Source: Pelobacter seleniigenes DSM 18267
GTDB taxonomy: Bacteria > Desulfobacterota > Desulfuromonadia > Desulfuromonadales > Geopsychrobacteraceae
NCBI RefSeq assembly: GCF_000711225.1
Contig: NZ_JOMG01000002.1
Coordinates: forward strand, 508,501-572,500
Reading direction: 5' to 3'
DNA: 64,000 bases
A program made the translations under genes and the position numbers. Below the pieces are notes generated by a model, which was not told where the DNA came from, did no database searches, and saw only the letters and a list, made by a program, of their open reading frames with translations. Shown one piece after another: positions 35,694-44,933 of the stretch. Every line of letters begins with the position of its first letter. Positions within the stretch are counted from its first letter, which is position 1.

Positions 35694-37418
35694 ATGCAAA
35701 CTCTCGCCCTCAACCCGCAGGTCCAAACTCTGTTGGATGCAACCGGACGGATCATTCTGACCATCGACAATGACGGTATTGTTGCCTTGGTCAGCCAGCT
35801 GGCCCGCGAACACCTGCGCATCATGCCCGGGATTCCCCTCGAATCCGAATATCCGGGTTTCTGGATCCAGGTCAACAAAGTGCTGGATGGAACCCTTGCC
35901 AATAGCGAAATTCCGTTGCAACTCGGTAACCGCGAGTACCTGGTCGGGGTCAACCCCCTGGTCGAGGAGGGCAAAATCAAGGGTGCCGTCTGCATTCTGG
36001 TCGACAGTACCCAGCTCGACACCATGACCCGCAGACTCCCCTCATTCAACACCCTCTCCCGAGAACTCGACACCATCATCGACTCATCGTCGGACGGGCT
36101 GTTCGTTTGCGATGCCAACGCCAACGTGATCCGCATGAATCCGGCGTCGGAAAAAATTCACCAGTTGCCGGCCAGTGAACTGATCGGTCGCAATATGCGC
36201 GAACTGATCGCCAGCGGTTTTATCGATCGCTCTGCCGCCCTGGAGGCCAGCATCAAGAAAGTCCGGGTGAGCCAACTGCAGAACAAAAACGGCCACAAAC
36301 TGATCTCCATCGGGACTCCGGTCTTTGATGACAATAATGAACTGATCAGGGTCGTGGTCAGTGAACGGGACATCACCGAAATCGACAATCTGCAGAAAGA
36401 GCTCGAAAAACAGGAAGGAATGCGCGACGGCTTCCGCGATCAGATGCTGGCCATGCAGCAGGCCGAACTGGAAGGGCAGGAGATTATTGCGCGCAGCCCG
36501 TCGATGATTCGCGCTCTCCAGCAGGCACTGAAAGTCGCCAAAGCCGATTCATCTGTCCTGATTCTTGGCGAATCCGGGGCCGGCAAAGGGCTGATTGCCG
36601 ATATGATCCACAAGCATTCGCAACGGCAAAAAGAACCCCTGATCAAAATCAATTGCGGCGCCATCCCGGAATCGCTCATTGAAGCGGAATTGTTCGGCTA
36701 TGAAAAAGGAGCTTTCACCGGAGCCCTGACCAGCGGCAAACCCGGCCACTTTGAATTGGCCGACGACGGCACTCTTTTTCTGGACGAAATTGCTGAGCTC
36801 CCGCCTTCTTCACAGGTCAAACTGCTGCGTTTTCTGGAAGACGGCCGCATCACCAGGCTGGGCAGCACCAGAAGCAAAACCCTGAATGTCCGCGTCCTGG
36901 CAGCAACTCACCAGGATATGGAGAAACTGGTCGGAGAGGGACGATTCCGCCTCGATCTCTATTACCGTCTGAATGTTATTCCCATCCAGGTCCCCCCGGT
37001 CCGTGAGCGCACGGACTGTATCGTCCCGCTGATCAGGCATTATATCGAAAAATTCAACAACCAGACCGGCACCCGCAAACGCCTGACCCGGGCCGCCCTT
37101 GATGCCCTGACCGCTTATCCCTATCCGGGAAACGTCCGCGAACTCATGAACATTTGCGAACGGTTGGTGGTCATGTCCGATACGGAACTGATCGGCCTGG
37201 CCGACCTGCCGGCCCATATCGGCCAGGCCGTGGCCAGCCAAACCCATCTCAACAAACTCCCCAGTGGCCTCTCCCTGACCGAAACCCTGGAACGCATCGA
37301 AAAAGAACTGCTCGAAAAAGCCCGCGCCCAGTATCGGAATCAAAGTGAAATCGCCGCAGCCCTCGGCGTCAATCAATCGACCATTGCCCGCAAACTTAAG
37401 AAATACCATCTCACCTGA
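35694..37418 (+). CDS. Sigma-54-dependent activator, PAS type (probable proline-catabolism regulator)
   Basis: 574 residues from ATG 35694 (GTG 35679 lies within an operator). An N-terminal ligand-type domain (about 1-110), PAS (about 115-235), AAA+ core with Walker A GESGAGKG, the sigma-54 contact loop GAFTGA and Walker B LFLDEIAELP, and a Fis-type HTH (SEIAAALGVNQSTIARKL). It resembles RocR/PrdR activators of amino-acid use. The next genes are pruA and proline dehydrogenase behind a sigma-54 promoter with a matching upstream site, so they are its probable targets. It is a paralogue of the gene at 46574. Confidence 0.88.
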   Translation: MQTLALNPQVQTLLDATGRIILTIDNDGIVALVSQLAREHLRIMPGIPLESEYPGFWIQVNKVLDGTLANSEIPLQLGNREYLVGVNPLVEEGKIKGAVCILVDSTQLDTMTRRLPSFNTLSRELDTIIDSSSDGLFVCDANANVIRMNPASEKIHQLPASELIGRNMRELIASGFIDRSAALEASIKKVRVSQLQNKNGHKLISIGTPVFDDNNELIRVVVSERDITEIDNLQKELEKQEGMRDGFRDQMLAMQQAELEGQEIIARSPSMIRALQQALKVAKADSSVLILGESGAGKGLIADMIHKHSQRQKEPLIKINCGAIPESLIEAELFGYEKGAFTGALTSGKPGHFELADDGTLFLDEIAELPPSSQVKLLRFLEDGRITRLGSTRSKTLNVRVLAATHQDMEKLVGEGRFRLDLYYRLNVIPIQVPPVRERTDCIVPLIRHYIEKFNNQTGTRKRLTRAALDALTAYPYPGNVRELMNICERLVVMSDTELIGLADLPAHIGQAVASQTHLNKLPSGLSLTETLERIEKELLEKARAQYRNQSEIAAALGVNQSTIARKLKKYHLT

Positions 37419-37427
37419 CCCACCATT

Positions 37428-37441
37428 ATGCAATTCTGCAT
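37428..37441. promoter_or_regulatory. ATGCA-ATTC-TGCAT upstream activator site for pruA
   Basis: Inverted repeat matching the site at the activator's own start (35671-35684). It lies 144 bases upstream of the -24 element at 37585, a typical enhancer distance. Confidence 0.6.
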
Positions 37442-37584
37442 TTTCTCTTACCCCTCCAGACCTTCCAAACAAAGAACAATGGATCAGCAGAAAACAGAGT
37501 AAGTTTATTTTTCAATTTTAACATATTGATTTTATTGAATTATCACAGAAGAATCAGCAACCAGGAAGGATCCTCCCCTTAACC

Positions 37585-37600
37585 TGGCACCTTATTTGCT
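37585..37600 (+). promoter_or_regulatory. Sigma-54 promoter of pruA-putB
   Basis: TGGCAC-CTTAT-TTGCT, a near-perfect -24/-12 element with GG and GC ten bases apart. Transcription would start about base 37611, giving a leader of about 45 bases to the pruA ATG. Confidence 0.85.
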
Positions 37601-37656
37601 CATATACTGACGTATATTCATTGAGGAATAAAAACCATAAACTGAAGAGGAGAATC

Positions 37657-39306
37657 ATGAATCTTCTGAATAATGCTTCAATCAACGTTCCTGTTCCGCA
37701 AAATGAGCCGAACCTGACTTACGCCCCCGGCACACCTGAGCGCGCCAAGCTCAAGACTGCGTTGGAGGAGCTGAAATCCAAACAGGTGGAAGTGCCTTTG
37801 ATTATTGGTGGCAAAGAAGTCCGCACCGGCAATACCGCCAAGATTGCCTGCCCTCATGATCACTCTATTACCTTGGGCACGTATCACAAGGCCGGCCCCA
37901 AAGAAGTCCAGATGGCCATTGATGCCGCCATGGCCGCCAAGCCGGTCTGGGAAAGCCTGCGCTGGGAAGAGCGCGCCGCCATCTTCCTGAAGGCTGCCGA
38001 CTTGCTTGCCGGCCCCTATCGTTTCCTGATCAACGCAGCCACCATGCTCAATATCAGCAAAAACCCCTTCCAGGCCGAGATCGATTCCGCCTGTGAGCTG
38101 ATCGACTTCCTGCGCTTCAATGTCTATTTTGCCCAGCAGGTCTATGAAGACCAGCCGATGCTCTCCTCCCGCCAGGTCTGGAACTATGTTCAGCACCGCC
38201 CGCTGGAAGGTTTTGTCTTTGCCGTCGCGCCGTTCAACTTCACGGCCATCTCCGGCAACCTGCCGACCTCGCCGGCCATCATGGGCAACACCGTGGTCTG
38301 GAAACCGGCTTCATCGGCGGTTTATGCCCCCTACTACTTCATGAAGCTGCTCCAGGAAGCCGGACTGCCGGACGGTGTCATCAACTTCGTCCCCGGCTCG
38401 GGGAGCAATGTCGGCGACACCATTCTTGCCAGCCCCGACTTTGCCGGCATCCACTTCACCGGCAGTACCGCGGTCTTCCAGAGCATGTGGAAAACCATCG
38501 GCACCAACCTGGCTGACAACAAATATAAAACTTATCCGCGCATCGTTGGCGAAACCGGCGGCAAGGACTTTATCTTTGCCCACAAATCCGCTGATGTGAA
38601 AGCCCTCGCCACTGCAGTCGTCCGCGGCGCCTTCGAATACCAGGGGCAGAAGTGCTCGGCCGCATCGCGTGCCTATATCCCGGCCAGTATCTGGCAGCCC
38701 GTACTTGACGAAATCAAAGCCCAGACCGATCGCATCAAAATGGGCGACGTCTGTGACTTCGGCAATTTCGTCAACGCCGTTATCGACAAGGGCGCCTTTA
38801 AGAGCATCACCGCCTACATCGACTACGCCAAGGACGCCAAAGATGCTGAGATCGCCATCGGCGGCGGTTATGACGACAGTAAGGGCTGGTTCATCGAGCC
38901 GACCGTCATCACCACCACCAACCCGAACTTCAAAACCATGGAAGAAGAGATCTTCGGCCCAGTGATGACCATGTACTGCTATCAGGACGACGCTTTTGAG
39001 GCGACCCTGGAACTGTGCGACCAGACGTCACCCTACAGCCTGACCGGCGCCATTTTCTCCCAGGATCGGGTCGCCACGAGCTTTGCCATGGCCAAACTGG
39101 TCAATGCGTCCGGGAACTTCTATATCAACGACAAGCCGACCGGCGCGGTTGTCGGCCAGCAACCTTTCGGCGGAGCCCGCGCTTCGGGAACCAACGACAA
39201 GGCCGGCAGCAAGCAGAACCTGATGCGCTGGGCTTCGGTGCGGGCGGTCAAAGAAAACTTCGTCCCGCCGACAACTTTCGAATACCCCTTCATGGATCCG
39301 GAATAA
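37657..39306 (+). CDS. pruA: L-glutamate gamma-semialdehyde (1-pyrroline-5-carboxylate) dehydrogenase
   Basis: 549 residues, ALDH superfamily. It oxidises the glutamate semialdehyde formed from proline to glutamate with NAD. Visible: substrate region PFNFTAISGNLP, NAD site FTGSTAVF, catalytic Glu in GETGGKD, catalytic Cys in GQKCSAASR and the C-terminal FGGARASGTNDKAG typical of P5C dehydrogenases. The start is ATG 37657 with AGAGGAG upstream. First gene of the proline operon, driven by the sigma-54 promoter at 37585. Confidence 0.94.
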   Translation: MNLLNNASINVPVPQNEPNLTYAPGTPERAKLKTALEELKSKQVEVPLIIGGKEVRTGNTAKIACPHDHSITLGTYHKAGPKEVQMAIDAAMAAKPVWESLRWEERAAIFLKAADLLAGPYRFLINAATMLNISKNPFQAEIDSACELIDFLRFNVYFAQQVYEDQPMLSSRQVWNYVQHRPLEGFVFAVAPFNFTAISGNLPTSPAIMGNTVVWKPASSAVYAPYYFMKLLQEAGLPDGVINFVPGSGSNVGDTILASPDFAGIHFTGSTAVFQSMWKTIGTNLADNKYKTYPRIVGETGGKDFIFAHKSADVKALATAVVRGAFEYQGQKCSAASRAYIPASIWQPVLDEIKAQTDRIKMGDVCDFGNFVNAVIDKGAFKSITAYIDYAKDAKDAEIAIGGGYDDSKGWFIEPTVITTTNPNFKTMEEEIFGPVMTMYCYQDDAFEATLELCDQTSPYSLTGAIFSQDRVATSFAMAKLVNASGNFYINDKPTGAVVGQQPFGGARASGTNDKAGSKQNLMRWASVRAVKENFVPPTTFEYPFMDPE

Positions 39307-39346
39307 CGGCTGCCAAGCGCCCAAGGGGCTCGGGTTAAACGGTCAT

Positions 39347-39372
39347 CTGCACTCGGCGCAGGCCGAGTGCAG
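39347..39372 (+). terminator. Intercistronic hairpin between pruA and the proline dehydrogenase gene
   Basis: CTGCACTCGG, loop CGCAGG, CCGAGTGCAG: a perfect 10-bp stem without a following T-run. It probably stabilises or attenuates the transcript rather than ending it. Confidence 0.45.
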
Positions 39373-39417
39373 AGATTTCCCCATCAACCTTTTTTATTGA
39401 CCAGCAGGAAGCTGAAC

Positions 39418-40326
39418 ATGTCTCTCTTTAATTTTCTTGTTTCCAAAACCATCATGCATGTGCCGAAGCCGATCGTCAGCTACTTTGCCAAAGGCTACAT
39501 CGCCGGCTCCACCCTGGATGACGCGATCCGCGTAACCAAAGAGCTGAATCAGCAAGGCATGATGACCACCATCGACATCCTTGGGGAATTCATCACCAGA
39601 ATCGACCAGGCGGTCGCTTTCAAAAACAACGGACTGGAGATCCTCCAGGCCATCGACCAGCACAAGCTGAACGCCAACCTGTCCATCAAGCCGACCCAGA
39701 TGGGACTCACGCTGGACAAGGAACGCTGCTTCGAATTGATTCATGAGCTGGTTGCCGAAGCCAAGCGGATCAACAATTTCATTCGCATCGACATGGAAGA
39801 TATCCCGACCACGGACGACACCCTGGAATTTTTCCGCAAGCTGCGGGAAGAATTCCCCGGCCATGTCGGGACGGTGCTGCAGGCCTACCTGCGACGGACG
39901 CCACAGGACATTATCGACCTGGCTGACGGTTATCAGAATTATCGCCTGTGCAAGGGGATCTACATCGAACCCAGACTCCATGCCTGGAAGCACCCGCAGG
40001 CCATCAACCGCAACTATGTCACCTGCCTGGAGCGGATGTTCAAGCAGGGTGCCTACGTCGGGATCGCAACCCACGATGAATCTCTGGTTTTTGAAGCCAT
40101 GAATCTAGTGCGCGAACTGGGCCTGAAACCCGATCAGTACGAATTCCAGATGCTCCTCGGAGTCGATGAAGAGTTACGGAAAATCATCGTTGACAACGGC
40201 CACCGCCTGCGGATCTATGTTCCCTACGGGCAGGACTGGCTCCCCTACTCGAAACGTCGCCTCAAAGAAAATCCCTTCATCGCCCAGCATGCCCTGAGGC
40301 AGATGTTTGGATTGAAAAAACATTAA
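39418..40326 (+). CDS. putB: Proline dehydrogenase (stand-alone)
   Basis: 302 residues, the monofunctional FAD TIM-barrel type. It oxidises proline to 1-pyrroline-5-carboxylate and passes electrons to the membrane. Motifs: NANLSIKPTQMGL, IRIDMEDIPTTDDTL, LQAYLRRT, RLCKGIYIEP, ATHDESL and FQMLLGV. The start is ATG 39418 with CAGGA upstream. It pairs with pruA for conversion of proline to glutamate. The name follows stand-alone usage; putA would be the fused form. Confidence 0.92.
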   Translation: MSLFNFLVSKTIMHVPKPIVSYFAKGYIAGSTLDDAIRVTKELNQQGMMTTIDILGEFITRIDQAVAFKNNGLEILQAIDQHKLNANLSIKPTQMGLTLDKERCFELIHELVAEAKRINNFIRIDMEDIPTTDDTLEFFRKLREEFPGHVGTVLQAYLRRTPQDIIDLADGYQNYRLCKGIYIEPRLHAWKHPQAINRNYVTCLERMFKQGAYVGIATHDESLVFEAMNLVRELGLKPDQYEFQMLLGVDEELRKIIVDNGHRLRIYVPYGQDWLPYSKRRLKENPFIAQHALRQMFGLKKH

Positions 40327-41002
40327 CAATTTCAGGGGCCTCTTGCGGCCCGACCAACAGAAGTGCTAGAGTTGCTGCTGCGCTTCGGAGGGCCTCAGAT
40401 GGATCTCGGCTGTTTCCGAACCACCTGAGGCCTGAATAGCAAAACAAGCATCACCCGCAACACAGCTTGACCGAATCAGGCTCCTTATTGGCCTGACTGA
40501 AACTTCGGACAATGCCTGGTCTCAAAGGCGAGACCTCTGATCGCCACTATTAATTCATTGATCAATCGAGAACGAACTCGAACACAGCATTAACAGTTTG
40601 CCCGTCCAAGCGTCACCCGATGCGCCAGAAAAAGGCCTGGACGGCAGACAGAAGCCTTTAAAAAACGGTTGCCAGCCGTTTTCGACAGCCGAACTGCCGA
40701 TTGCGTTAAAAACCGTGACTCAGATAGAAAAGGGCAAAAAATAGAATGCTTTTTCCCAGGGTTTCGCCGATGATAGATAGGTTGGCCGGATCCCTGAAAG
40801 ATTCTTAAAAGAAGCATTCATTAAACCGAGAAGGTCGTCATTTTATTGGAAAATCAGGTTATTGAGAAATTTTCCGAGGTTACTCTCTCAAGGGGGAGGA
40901 AGATGAACTTTTCACGGGTGACATTTTCGTTGACCGATGAAAATCGGAAAGGTAACCTTCATCAAAACAGTGTTTAAAACCATCAAACAAGGAGGAAACA
41001 CA
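40327..41002. other. Long intergenic region upstream of livK
   Basis: 676 bases without a convincing gene; a minus-strand open frame at 40590-40817 lacks any family features. Possible stems: TCAGGC/GCCTGA (about 40476-40497), GGTCTC/GAGACC (about 40519-40536) and the terminator-like hairpin at 40662. The livK promoter must lie in the last part; I found no clear sigma-54 element. Confidence 0.45.
40662..40682. terminator. Terminator-like hairpin between putB and livK
   Basis: AAAACGG, loop TTGCCAG, CCGTTTT: a 7-bp stem with A and T tracts, usable in both directions, though far (336 bases) from the putB stop. Confidence 0.4.
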
Positions 41003-42133
41003 ATGAAGAAGCAATTCCGTAATATCTTGTTAGCGCTCTTTGCTGTCGCACTGACGGCAGGCTTGTCCTGGGCCGACACCCTCAAGGTCGGTGTTCAGGC
41101 TCCGATTACCGGCAGCTATGCCAACGAAGGTCAGGGAATCGACAACGGCGTACGCCTGCTCGCCTCTCAGATCAACGCCGCCGGCGGGGTTATGGGCAAA
41201 CAGGTTGAAGTCATCACCTGCGACGATCAGGGGACTGCCATGGCCGCCGCAATCTGCGCCAAGGACCTGGTCAACAAAGGCGTCTCCATGGTCATCGGTT
41301 CCTACACCTCAACCTGCGCTGAAGCTGCTCAAAAAACCTATTTCAAAGCCGGTGTCCTGCAGACCTCCGACGGGACCGCGGATTCTTTGACCGAAAACGG
41401 CTACTGGACTTTCCTGCGTAACTCCTTCCCGAACAGCGCCGAAGCCGAATTCGTCGCCAATTACCTGGTTAACGTCAAAAAGTATCAGCGGATCGTGGTT
41501 CTTTCCGACTTCTCAACCTATGCCGACGGCCTGGCCAATGCCGCTGAAGCTGCCATCAAAAAACTTGGCGGCAATGTGGTTTCCCGCGACAAGATCAAAG
41601 CTGATTCACAAAACTTCACTCCGGTCCTGACCAACATCAAGTCGAAAAACCCGGATGCAATTTTCTTTGCCGGCTACTACTCCGATGGCGGCCAACTGCG
41701 CTCACAGCAGATCGCCCTCGGCATCAAAGCCGACTTCTACGGCGGTGACGCCAACGATAATCCGGACTTTGTAAAACTGGCAGGCTCGGCTGCAGAAGGC
41801 GCTTTCATCGTGAACGTTCCGTCACCGGACGTGCTCCCCTACGAAATCGCCAAAACCTTTATTGCCGACTATCAGAAAACCTACGGTGAAATGCCGCCTT
41901 CCATCTGGGGTCTGATGAATATTGACGGTATGCGTGCGATCATCCACGCCATGGAACAGAATAAGAGCTTCGACACCAAGAAGGCAGCTGACTACCTGCA
42001 CAACATGCCTGAGCCGATGCCGGGGATCACTGGTCCAATCGCTTTCTCCGCCGACGGTAACCGCAAAGGTGGTGCTTATGTGGTGAAAAGAATCCAGGCT
42101 GACGGCACCTACGCCAACGAATATGTTCAGTAA
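41003..42133 (+). CDS. livK: Branched-chain amino-acid ABC transporter substrate-binding protein
   Basis: 376 residues. A signal peptide (MKKQFRN, hydrophobic core, cleavage after SWA) precedes a type I periplasmic binding fold (DTLKVGVQAPITGSYANEGQ, GVRLLASQINAAGG). It captures a branched-chain or related amino acid for LivHMGF. The start is ATG 41003 with AAGGAGG upstream. It is the first gene of the operon and is separated from livH by two strong hairpins, which would favour excess binding protein. Substrate specificity cannot be told; proximity to proline genes is suggestive only. Confidence 0.92.
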   Translation: MKKQFRNILLALFAVALTAGLSWADTLKVGVQAPITGSYANEGQGIDNGVRLLASQINAAGGVMGKQVEVITCDDQGTAMAAAICAKDLVNKGVSMVIGSYTSTCAEAAQKTYFKAGVLQTSDGTADSLTENGYWTFLRNSFPNSAEAEFVANYLVNVKKYQRIVVLSDFSTYADGLANAAEAAIKKLGGNVVSRDKIKADSQNFTPVLTNIKSKNPDAIFFAGYYSDGGQLRSQQIALGIKADFYGGDANDNPDFVKLAGSAAEGAFIVNVPSPDVLPYEIAKTFIADYQKTYGEMPPSIWGLMNIDGMRAIIHAMEQNKSFDTKKAADYLHNMPEPMPGITGPIAFSADGNRKGGAYVVKRIQADGTYANEYVQ

Positions 42134-42151
42134 ACCGTTCTGAACAATCTG

Positions 42152-42182
42152 ACAGGGCGGGGAGATGTTTTCCCCGCCCTGT
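42152..42182 (+). terminator. Hairpin after livK
   Basis: ACAGGGCGGGGA, loop GATGTTT, TCCCCGCCCTGT: a perfect 12-bp stem 18 bases after the livK stop. Without a long T-run it likely acts as a partial terminator or 3' stabiliser. Confidence 0.6.
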
Positions 42183-42225
42183 GACCTTATCCAGGCCCAT
42201 TCACACAAAGCCGGCCCTTGCCCAG

Positions 42226-42267
42226 CAGACGCGAGAAGAGGACACCACACCCCTCTTCTGGCGTCTG
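42226..42267 (+). terminator. Second hairpin in the livK-livH gap
   Basis: CAGACGC and AGAAGAGG pair with CCTCTTCT and GCGTCTG across a single G/G mismatch, forming a 15-bp stem 47 bases before the livH start. Confidence 0.5.
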
Positions 42268-42314
42268 ACAGGCAGTTAAGTTGAGCACAGAATCACCAAC
42301 CTCGGAGAAGTTTT

Positions 42315-43211
42315 ATGGACATTTTTCTGCAGCAACTTGCCAACGGCCTGACCATCGGCAGCATGTTTGCCCTGGTCGCGCTCGGCTACACCATGGTTTA
42401 TGGTGTCATGAAATTAATTAACTTTGCCCATGGTGACATGGTCGCCGCATCAGCTTTTGTCGGACTGACCATCTACACCCAGGTCATGGGGAAAGCCACT
42501 TCACTGGGGGCCGTAATTGTTATTTTTCTCCTGTCCGCGGCAATCATGGCCTGCGTCGGGATTATCCTCGAACGGGTCGCTTATCGGCCGTTGCGGACCG
42601 CGCCGCGCCTGTCGGCCGTGGTCTCCGCCTTGGGTGCCAGCATGGTCATCCAGAACGGCATCATGCTGATTTGGGGCCCACGGATGAAAATCTTCCCGGA
42701 GCTGGTACCCCAAGTCTACTGGAATTTCGGCAACGTCGTGATCAGCCTGATTCAGGTGCTGATCCTGGCCCTGTCGCTGGTACTGATGGTATCCCTCTAC
42801 CTGTTCGTTGAAAAAACCCGCATGGGTGCTGCGATCCGCGCCAGTTCCATCGACCAGGACGCCGCCCGGCTGATGGGCATTAATGTCAACAGCGTCATCG
42901 CCCTGATTTTTATCATCGGCTCTTCTCTAGGTGCGGTCGGCGGTCTGTTTATTGGTCTCTATTATCGGGGTATTACTTTCAATATGGGGTGGCAATACGG
43001 GCTCTATGCCTTTATTGCGGCAATCCTCGGCGGCATCGGCAACATCCCCGGGGCAATGCTCGGCGGCATGCTGCTCGGCCTGTTCAATGCCTTCATCGCC
43101 GGATATGTTTCCAGTACCTGGGCCGACGCTTTCACCTTTGTCCTGTTGATTTTAATCTTGATTGTTCGCCCCACCGGGATCCTCGGTGAGCGGGTTGCGG
43201 AGAAAGTCTGA
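42315..43211 (+). CDS. livH: Branched-chain amino-acid ABC transporter permease LivH
   Basis: 298 residues, about eight TM helices, with the family N-terminus (LQQLANGLTIGSMFALVALGYTMVYGVM) and the GIIL-ERVAYRPLR segment. It forms the membrane channel with LivM. GGAGAAG precedes the ATG. Its stop overlaps the livM start by one base. Confidence 0.94.
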   Translation: MDIFLQQLANGLTIGSMFALVALGYTMVYGVMKLINFAHGDMVAASAFVGLTIYTQVMGKATSLGAVIVIFLLSAAIMACVGIILERVAYRPLRTAPRLSAVVSALGASMVIQNGIMLIWGPRMKIFPELVPQVYWNFGNVVISLIQVLILALSLVLMVSLYLFVEKTRMGAAIRASSIDQDAARLMGINVNSVIALIFIIGSSLGAVGGLFIGLYYRGITFNMGWQYGLYAFIAAILGGIGNIPGAMLGGMLLGLFNAFIAGYVSSTWADAFTFVLLILILIVRPTGILGERVAEKV

Positions 43212-44167
43212 TGAAAAACCTCGAACGCTTTGGTCTTCCGATCTTTATTGTGGTTATGGCAATTCTGCCGCACCTGCTTAATGAACGTTGGCAGGCGGTC
43301 GCCATCACCTTTCTGATTTTTGCCGTGGTAGCCTTGTCACAGGACATTATCCTTGGCAAAAGCGGTATGTTCAATATGGGCCAAGCCTTGTTTTTCGGCA
43401 TGGGTGCCTACACGACCGCAATTCTCAACCATCAGTTCGACTGGCCGATCATTGCCACCGTCCCGCTGGCAATTCTGATTCCGGCACTGTTCGGTATCCT
43501 GCTGGCCGGGCCGATCGTCCACCTGCGCGGCGACTATCTGCTGGTCACCACAATTGGCTTCAATATTGTATTTGTTCAGGTCCTGCAAAATAATCTTGGC
43601 GGAGTGACCGGCGGCCCGAACGGTATCTTCGGCCTCGACTCACTCAACATCTTCGGCACCAACCTGGTCAGCCAGGTGGCAGTTTACTACTTCGCCTTTC
43701 TGGTTCTGCTCCTCACCCTCTGGGTGATGCGCAACCTTGCAAAGAGTAAACCCGGGCGGGCGCTACACTACCTGCGGGAAGATCAACTGGCAGCAGAGAG
43801 CATCGGCATCAATACCCGCGTTTACAAGATTTTTGCCTTCGGCCTCGGCGCCGGCATCGCCGGATTGGCTGGCACCGTCTATGCCACTCAATACTCGGCG
43901 GTCAGCCCGGAAGCCTTCGAATTCATCCAGTCGGTTCTCTTCTTCAGCATCGTTTTGGTCGGGGGCTCGTCAATCCCCGGGGTGCTGCTCGGGGTATTCG
44001 TAATGTTCGTGCTGCCGGAGATCTTCCGCGAATTCGCGACCTGGCGTTACTTTATCTTCGGCTTCGCGATGATCCTGGCCATGATCCTCCGCCCCCGCGG
44101 TATCTGGCCGGCAACTTTCGGCAAAATCCCCAAGTTTCTGATTAAGGAATCGAACCATGGCGCATAA
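43211..44167 (+). CDS. livM: Branched-chain amino-acid ABC transporter permease LivM
   Basis: 318 residues, about nine TM helices. Family features: LSQDIILGKSGMFNMGQALFF, GDYLLVTTIGFN and AESIGINTRVYKIFAFGLGAGIAGLAG in segments. It partners LivH. It overlaps livG by 11 bases, indicating tight coupling. Confidence 0.94.
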   Translation: MKNLERFGLPIFIVVMAILPHLLNERWQAVAITFLIFAVVALSQDIILGKSGMFNMGQALFFGMGAYTTAILNHQFDWPIIATVPLAILIPALFGILLAGPIVHLRGDYLLVTTIGFNIVFVQVLQNNLGGVTGGPNGIFGLDSLNIFGTNLVSQVAVYYFAFLVLLLTLWVMRNLAKSKPGRALHYLREDQLAAESIGINTRVYKIFAFGLGAGIAGLAGTVYATQYSAVSPEAFEFIQSVLFFSIVLVGGSSIPGVLLGVFVMFVLPEIFREFATWRYFIFGFAMILAMILRPRGIWPATFGKIPKFLIKESNHGA

Positions 44168-44933
44168 CAATCTGATCCTGAACAACGTCACCAAACGTTT
44201 CGGTGGACTGACTGCCGTCGACGACCTGAGCATGAAAGTTGAACAAGGTCAAATCTACGGCATCATTGGCCCCAACGGCGCCGGCAAGACCACCGTTTTC
44301 AACTGTATTACCGGTATCTACAAATCGGAGGAAGGTTCTGTCAACTGGCGCGGTGAAGAGATCCGCGGACTGACCCCGTACCAGATTGTCGATCGCGGCA
44401 TCGTACGAACCTTTCAAACCATCCGCCTGTTCAGCCAGATGTCGGTGGCCGAAAACATCATGAGCGGCCGGCATATCAAGAGTATGCAACGCTGGTGGCA
44501 CGGGATTGTTCCAACCCCCGCTGCCCGCCGCGACGAACTGGACAACTGGCACAAGGTAGAAGAGCAGCTTGAATTTTTCAATCTCTCCGAATTTGCAGCC
44601 ACACCGACCGGATCCCTCCCGTATGGAATCCAGCGCCGGGTCGAAATGGCCCGCGCCATGGCCGTTGACCCGACCCTGCTGATTCTTGACGAACCCGCGG
44701 CCGGGCTCAACGATAAAGAGACCATGGGGTTGCTGAATACGATCTTTAAAATCCGCGACAAGGGGATCACGGTGCTGCTCATCGAACATGACATGGATAT
44801 GGTCATGGAAGTCACCGACTATCTGACCGTAATTAACTTCGGCAAAAAAATTGCCGAAGGGACTCCCGCCGAAATTCAAAAAAATCCGGCAGTTATCGAA
44901 GCATATCTGGGAAGTGAGGATGACGATGAGTAA
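44157..44933 (+). CDS. livG: LIV ABC transporter ATPase LivG
   Basis: 258 residues. ABC ATPase with Walker A GPNGAGKTT, Q-loop region RTFQTIRLF, Walker B LLILDEPAAGLND and the LivG-type C-terminus. The signature reads LPYGIQRRVEMARAM, a common variant in LivG. It drives import with LivF and overlaps livF by eight bases. Confidence 0.94.
   Translation: MAHNNLILNNVTKRFGGLTAVDDLSMKVEQGQIYGIIGPNGAGKTTVFNCITGIYKSEEGSVNWRGEEIRGLTPYQIVDRGIVRTFQTIRLFSQMSVAENIMSGRHIKSMQRWWHGIVPTPAARRDELDNWHKVEEQLEFFNLSEFAATPTGSLPYGIQRRVEMARAMAVDPTLLILDEPAAGLNDKETMGLLNTIFKIRDKGITVLLIEHDMDMVMEVTDYLTVINFGKKIAEGTPAEIQKNPAVIEAYLGSEDDDE

Noticed and set aside
40590-40817. A 75-residue minus-strand open frame in the gap before livK
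   Set aside because: No recognisable domain, biased composition and an internal terminator-like hairpin; more likely non-coding.
40327-41002. Sigma-54 promoter for livK that the second activator could use
   Set aside because: No GG-N10-GC element with acceptable surroundings was found by eye.
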